The notes under the pieces were generated by a model, which was not told the origin of the DNA, searched no databases, and saw only the letters and a list, made by a program, of their open reading frames with translations. Below, piece by piece: positions 58,994 to 64,000 of a stretch of DNA of 64,000 nt. Numbering within the stretch: position 1 is the first letter of the stretch; each line of letters opens with the position of its first letter. A program made the position numbers and the translations under genes. The stretch is from Torreya grandis (Eukaryota; Streptophyta; Pinopsida; Cupressales; Taxaceae): the NCBI GenBank assembly GCA_037957365.1, contig JARHVA010003635.1:846501-910500 (forward strand). The letters are read 5' to 3'.

Positions 58994-59024
<31 letters not shown>
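58994..59024. repeat. (TA)n microsatellite inside copy 3
   Basis: A 31-bp uninterrupted TA run replaces the non-repetitive segment found at the same place in copies 1 and 2. It arose after the copies separated. Confidence 0.95.
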
Positions 59025-59027
<3 letters not shown>

Positions 59028-59614
59028 TTTATAATTATCTTCAATGCATTAGGATTTTGTATACATTGACATGAGTTTATGTCTTTTATTTATGTTTACT
59101 TTTGTTTTTTCTTACTCCCACTTTGAGCCACAAGCTTTGATGAGCACTAAATTAGATTTTACTTTACTTGTTATTAGTTTAGTGACATATATGAAAACAT
59201 AGGAGTCCCTTAGGGTTATTTAATGATCATGCTTGATTGGAGGCTTTGGAACCCTCCCTAGCATTGTGTATTATGATAAGAGATACCCTCATTGGGTGTA
59301 GAAGATCCCCATATTAGTCATGTTATTGATTATCTAATGTGTCCCCAATTGGAAATGTATAGTATGATCTATCTTATTCAATTTAAGATTGATTTATAGA
59401 CATAATGAATTTATAATTGCATAAATTATATTTAACATGATGTGAATCTAACCCTTATAGGTTTTATATCATAGTTTTTTATTATTTTATTATTTTACTT
59501 TTATATATTTACGATATTGGGATAATAGTGTTGGTATAGTTATAACTTCTATGTGAATGTTTAACACATAATCACATCAATATAACTTTGTTCTATTTTT
59601 TTTAAGTTTTTCAT

Positions 59615-59860
59615 TAGACACAAGCTACTAGATTGACTCTATAAACACATTACACTTTCAGATTTCTAGATGAGGCTACTAGATCAACTTTGTTGACATA
59701 ATACACTCTCAAACTTCCATATCAAGCTACTAGGTCAACCCTATCAACATAGTACATTTTCAAAACTCTATAAAACATACTAGGTATACCCTATCAACAT
59801 AGTGCATTTTACAAATTTTCAACAAATAAAGAATTATAGAACTAGGTTTACCCAATCAAC
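59615..59860 (+). repeat. degenerate CTACTAGGTCAACC minisatellite, about 60-bp unit
   Basis: AAGCTACTAGATTGACTCTA, AGGCTACTAGATCAACTTTG, AAGCTACTAGGTCAACCCTA and CATACTAGGTATACCCTATC occur about 55-65 bp apart. Each is followed by CAACATAGTACATTTTC-like sequence. Confidence 0.7.
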
Positions 59861-59945
59861 AAAATTGGTATAATTTGTAGGTATAAATCAAGGTACTTCA
59901 ATAGTAATCTCATTTTCCTCTACATCCTCCAGCCCACCAAGGTTC

Positions 59946-62420
59946 TTGTTGACCATTTTTACCTTAGGCCAAAATGGGTTAACCCACTATAGTCATAATA
60001 TTGTATAGGGGCATTTTCATAAAGTCATAGGGTGTGTTGTAATTCATTTGATGACATTTCATATGACATTCTAGTCTTGGTTATGGTCCAGTTAAATACT
60101 TGTTCCATTTGGTATCTTAAGGGTCATTTTAGGGTCATATATGAAAGTGACAAGTCTTTATGGTGATAAATGTAGTTATAACATGGAATAGATTTGATTA
60201 TGTCTCAAGGAATTCATTTGAGCTTTCAAAGATCAAGCAGTAGCTCAAGAAAAAGCTTTGTGAGGTTAGGCCATCATTAGGATGTCACATGGAAACTATA
60301 ATGGAGAAACTTACTTGTATAATTTTTAAATATGCTTAGAAATATTTGTATGACCATTAGACCATGTGTGATCCCTATCCTTAGTGCCAAGATCATGCTT
60401 TTCAAAATTCATATATTGATGAGCCTTTTATCTTAAGATATAAGCCTTCAAAGTTCAACTTGTCGAGTCTAAGGAAACAGGCCATCCAAGAATTCATCTA
60501 GGAATGAACGAACCAGATCTTCTATGCACTTTTTATCTTCATTTAGGAATCCCTATGATCCAAAGGGTTATAGTGCTAGATAATTACTCATATCAATAAC
60601 ATGCTCTAAAAGTGTTGAGTCTATACAATATTTTTGGCTCAAGTTATAAGCTTCTAAAGATGGACCTTCAACATAAGACATTCATGTTAATGCCAATTTT
60701 GAGATTGAGAAAAAAATTGATCCTAAATTTGATGGTCATAAAAATGTCAATGATATTCATATAAACATCATTTGATGGGATTATGGATGTCAATTTTAAG
60801 CTCATGAAATATCCATTAGTTTTTAAACAATAGGTCCCAATAGATCTAATAGTCCATATTATATCATACATATAGATCCAATGGTGTGAGATGAGTCAAA
60901 TATTCAAGGATATCAAGAGATCAACATATGTCATAAGAATGTGATGCTAATAGACTAACAAAAAATCCTAAAATAAAATGTGGGTCTTCCATCTGGTGTA
61001 AACTTTGATAGAGTTGACAAGTCAAGGGCAAGATCAGTGACTTGTGGTCATTCATACCAAGTAGGATCAATGGTGTGAGCAAAGTTTAATAAGTCAAAAA
61101 TATAATCTAGATATTGAAAGCCAATTAAAATGAAGGTGATCCTAGAAATTTTTATAGAAATCAAGAAATCATTTTTGACCAAGGTAAATGGGTATTTTAG
61201 GGTCATCAAACTAGGCATCGAGTAAACTACATCAATGTAACAACTATATGAAAACCAATAGTCTAATATTGGTTCTCCATCTATAATGGACCCATGAGCA
61301 TGAAGATAAGTTCAATCATGGTCCATTTTGAAAAAGTTTCAACATTTCAAAATATTCCACAAAGGCATACATGTAGGCTCCAATAGTTTCATCTCCAAGA
61401 CCAACTGCATGAAAAAGACCCCTTCTTTCCACTATGCATGCCATGACAAACCTGTATGGAGTAGTTAACACTAGGAAAAATTTATAAATAGATGGATCTA
61501 ATTTATCTAATTGTATTGGTGTCAAAACCTAGCTGAAAACCACTTGATCCCATTATTTCAATCATATGTGGCATGAGTGAAGGAATAATGAGTTGTTACA
61601 ATTTCTTGAGATGACCTAGATCAATCAAGAAGGTCCAAAGAAGCATACTAGTTGAGGTAGTTATAAATATAGTTCAAATGAGGTTGAACTCATTTTCATT
61701 GTGAAGGTTACTTCTATTTTCCCACTTATCTCTTTCAAATTCTATAAGTACCTACCATTTTAGCCTTTGTAAAGGACCACACCATGTATGGTGAAGCCCT
61801 ACTAGTCTGATGTCATATTTTTCCTTTGAACATTAATGCAAGTCTATATTCTAAGTTTTAAACAATTATATAAGTCTAAAAGTGATGTATGGTGATGATA
61901 AGTGATAATCATTTATCCTTTCTTCCCTTATCCTTTCATGCTTGAGCAAGATTTCTTAGTCTAACAAGTCATATAGAGTGTATTCTAGTGTGTAAATCTT
62001 TTTTTCAAGTGTAAAATTATCCTTAGAATGTGTAATCTTCCCTCTGGTTTCTTTTCCTTGTGTTTCTACTCACATCTCACCTCTATATTGAAATGCTTAT
62101 ATTAGGACCCATTAAGAATTAGAGACTAGTTTGCATGATTTGTTTTCTTATTGTAGAAATATGATGTTCATGTTGAAGGAGTTTTTGGTGCATCACCTCC
62201 TTTATAATAGGTTTAATTTATGCTCTAACTCTTTTCCCCATAAGTAAGTAGTAGTTTAAGTGATAAACATTACATGGTATATTCAAGGAGCTAGCCCTTA
62301 AATCTAGAGGCTTATTTCGAATATAGGTACACCCACATACCTAAAAATTTTCCTATGTTTCCCAAATCTAGAAGAAGATTGAACAGCTTCTTCTAGCGTG
62401 AAATATTTGGTGACAATAGT
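59946..62420 (+). repeat. probable LTR and leader of gypsy element 3
   Basis: Non-coding stretch ahead of a gypsy gag. It contains a TATA box at 61,662 and a T-rich U5-like end. Weak internal duplications occur (AAGCCTTCAAAGTTCAACTT at 60,443 and AAGCTTCTAAAGATGGACCT at 60,649; ATCCAATGGTGTGAG at 60,876 and ATCAATGGTGTGAG at 61,067). The left boundary is not defined, and no second copy lies in the window. Confidence 0.4.
61662..61669 (+). promoter_or_regulatory. candidate LTR TATA box
   Basis: TATAAATA within GGTAGTTATAAATATAGTTC, followed by GGTTGAACTCATTTTCATTG, a layout common at the U3/R border of plant gypsy LTRs. Confidence 0.45.
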
Positions 62421-62422
62421 TT

Positions 62423-62440
62423 TGGAACTCCTGGTGGGAC
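62423..62440 (+). other. candidate gypsy primer-binding site
   Basis: TGGAACTCCTGGTGGGAC resembles a degraded TGG-C-C-x-G-T-x-G-GGG-type primer-binding site of Tat/Athila-class gypsy elements. It lies about 270 bp before the gag reading frame. Match quality is low. Confidence 0.3.
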
Positions 62441-62689
62441 ACATTATCTTTAAGACAACTTGTCAAGGTGAATGTTGTTCTTGACAAACACCAACTGTAA
62501 ATTGGTTTGCTACTCAACATTTGGAAACTCTTTCAAGGTAAATATGGTTCAAAAAAATTGTTTTATTATAAACTTGCCCCCATAATTGATGGTCCTCACT
62601 AGCTCATCCTCTACCAAAACATTAAATTCTATTAACACACCTATTCATCTTAAAATCCCTCTTGCAATTCAATATCCACAACCTAATCT

Positions 62690-64000
62690 ACCCTTTGAAG
62701 AATGAATAATTTTTTCTAGGGAGGAGGAGGTCAAAGAGGCTAAAGAATTTGAATGTCTTGAAGAAGAAGACATGGATAGACATCATCCTTTCCCTTTCTT
62801 TAGTACTAATAATCCAATTCAACTTCATGCATATGATGCCATTCCTCATAATTCCACAAAAGGCGTGCCCACATTCAATGGTGAGAGTCATATCACACCT
62901 AGTGAGAACATCAAAGATGTTTCTAAATTTTATAGTTTCCACAATATTATTCAGGATAACATTGTCATTAAATTTCTCACCATTTCCATTAAAGAGAAGT
63001 CTCTGTATTGTTATAGGACTCTAGAAGGTGGATGCATCACAACATGTGATGAGTTTGTAGTGTTGTTGACTTCTAGATTTGGAAATAAAAGTGACCATGA
63101 TTCTCTCATACATCAGCTCAACATGATAAAAATGGGACCCAAATAAATAATTCATGACTTAAACAAAAGGTTTTAGAAGACTTGGAATAGGTTTCCTCCT
63201 CCCATGAGACCACTTGCTATCTTTGTGTTCCCTACTTACCTGAAAGCCTTGGGACTGAAATTTTTGTCTTGCTTCAATCTATAGGAGATTCCACTTTCCT
63301 TGAATCATATGATTTTTTTGTCAAAGCTAAGAATAGTCTCATCCAAGCTAGAATATTGCCTCCTAAGGTGTCTATACCTCCTTTGTCTCATAATGTTTCT
63401 AGTACTCTAGATGTATCCCAATTTAGTAATGCCAATATAAAAACTAAGGTGGCCCTTAGGAAAGTAGAAAATAATGTTGATTTGAAAGCAAAGTTCCTAG
63501 CCTTAGAGGCTCAAAATAAGAAAGATAATATGCAACAAGGTGCCTATCAGAATCCTTACCCCTATCAAAAATAACATGGTCAATAATATAGAAGAGGAAG
63601 AGGCCAATGGTCGCCTAATCCAAGTAGGCTTGCTAATGCATATAATCATAAACCTATCACCAATGTAAGGGAGATGGTACCAATTAATATAAATTTGGTA
63701 TAGGAAAATTGTTAGAAGTACCAATTCAAAAATTCCAATAAGAATGGAGAATAAGATTTGGTGTCTTAAGGAGTAGTGATTCCATTCCTATTAAATGAGG
63801 AGGAGGTGATGATGCAAGTAAATGAGGATTAAGAACCTCAAGGAGAGACATTCACCAAATTTTTGATTGAAGACACTTTTGTGATAGATCAAGGATCCTC
63901 TATTGAAAAAATTACAAGGGCTAAGAAGAATGCTCTAGGAGGTGGCTGTATCATGCCCATAATCTCATTCAATCCTCCTATAAGGAAATAAGACTTAGTT
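62690..64000 (+). pseudogene. gypsy gag relic, runs off right edge
   Basis: Frame 62,710-63,146 reads EEEVKEAKEFECLEEEDMDR, KGVPTFNGESHITPSENIKD, VSKFYSFHNIIQDNIVIKFL, LEGGCITTCDEFVVLLTSRF and GNKSDHDSLIHQLNMIKMGP, the gag core of plant gypsy elements. A frameshift leads to 63,269-63,574 (IGDSTFLESYDFFVKAKNSL, then DLKAKFLALEAQNKKDNMQQ). Further on, a Cys-poor remnant of the zinc-knuckle region (YQFKNSNKNG at about 63,722) precedes an acidic linker. Stops at 63,143 and later fit lost Gln/Trp codons. Non-functional; protease and pol would lie beyond the window. Confidence 0.82.

Larger units (their letters stand above)
58222..59945 (+). repeat. LTR-like repeat family 2, copy 3
   Basis: Same block order as copies 1 and 2: TATACACATAATATTTAT at the left edge, AACCCATCGAGTCTTAATAT, GGGGTGGGTATACCATTGG, CCTATATATACA, AAGGTAAGTAT, TTACTTGTTATTAGTTTAGT (59,163) and GAGGCTTTGGAACCCTCCCT (59,241). 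Similarity to copy 1 continues through AACACATAATCACATCA (59,563) and the GGTCAAC array to CCCACCAAGGTT (about 59,945). It is a solo LTR plus leader, or a truncated element. Confidence 0.73.

Noticed and set aside
61316..61525. 69-codon minus-strand frame with protein-like composition
   Set aside because: Lies opposite the presumed LTR of gypsy element 3. No domain and no extension beyond the frame.
1..64000. CRISPR arrays, bacterial operons, organelle DNA insertions, rRNA or tRNA genes
   Set aside because: No regular repeat-spacer pattern, no compact gene clusters, and no sequence recognisable as plastid, mitochondrial, rRNA or tRNA.

Overview
The window looks like intergenic DNA from a plant nuclear genome with a very large repeat fraction. 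It is strongly AT-rich and visibly poor in CpG. I see no intact cellular gene, rRNA, tRNA, CRISPR array or bacterial-style operon. Almost every stretch that can be interpreted is an old retroelement relic. These relics are recognisable only when translated through stop codons and frameshifts, and many of the stops fall where related proteins carry Gln or Trp. That is the footprint expected from deamination of methylated cytosine. A low-GC gymnosperm such as Welwitschia would fit this composition, but that is an inference and not shown by the sequence.

Layout. About 1.4-3.95 kb and 18.0-20.5 kb are two diverged copies of one LTR-like repeat, with a conserved TATA box on the minus strand. Between them, on the plus strand, lies a Ty3/gypsy pol relic (4.7-9.2 kb). 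Its domain order reads protease, extra RNase H, reverse transcriptase, native RNase H, integrase. It is followed by a degenerate minisatellite (10.56-11.0 kb) and a decayed coding stretch of unknown family (11.3-15.4 kb). A gypsy gag-protease relic lies on the minus strand at 21.75-23.8 kb. A second plus-strand gypsy pol relic is at 27.86-30.25 kb, again followed by an unrecognised coding relic (31.2-34.9 kb) that contains a Glu/Lys-rich block.

The youngest object is an L1-type LINE derivative on the minus strand (37,220-39,352). It is bounded by an exact 18-bp target-site duplication and keeps a 584-codon ORF1 (DUF4283 plus a degenerate zinc knuckle), but ORF2 is reduced to a stub. It is clearly richer in GC and CpG than everything around it.

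From 42.35 to 46.2 kb the minus strand carries a long decayed polyprotein of unknown family that ends in a zinc-knuckle-like motif. At its edge begins the first of three copies (46.2, 51.95 and 58.2 kb) of another LTR-like family. Each copy has a TATA box and a perfect AAGGTAAGTAT splice-donor-like site downstream. The first two copies bracket about 4 kb of non-coding DNA built from several different short tandem arrays, so together they look like a non-autonomous LTR element. The third copy abuts a Ty1/copia gag-protease-integrase relic (56.4-58.2 kb) exactly where the integrase stops. The window ends in a further gypsy element: LTR-like DNA with a TATA box, a weak primer-binding-site candidate, and a gag relic running off the right edge.

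None of the elements looks capable of autonomous movement. The LINE ORF1 is the only long reading frame that is still open.
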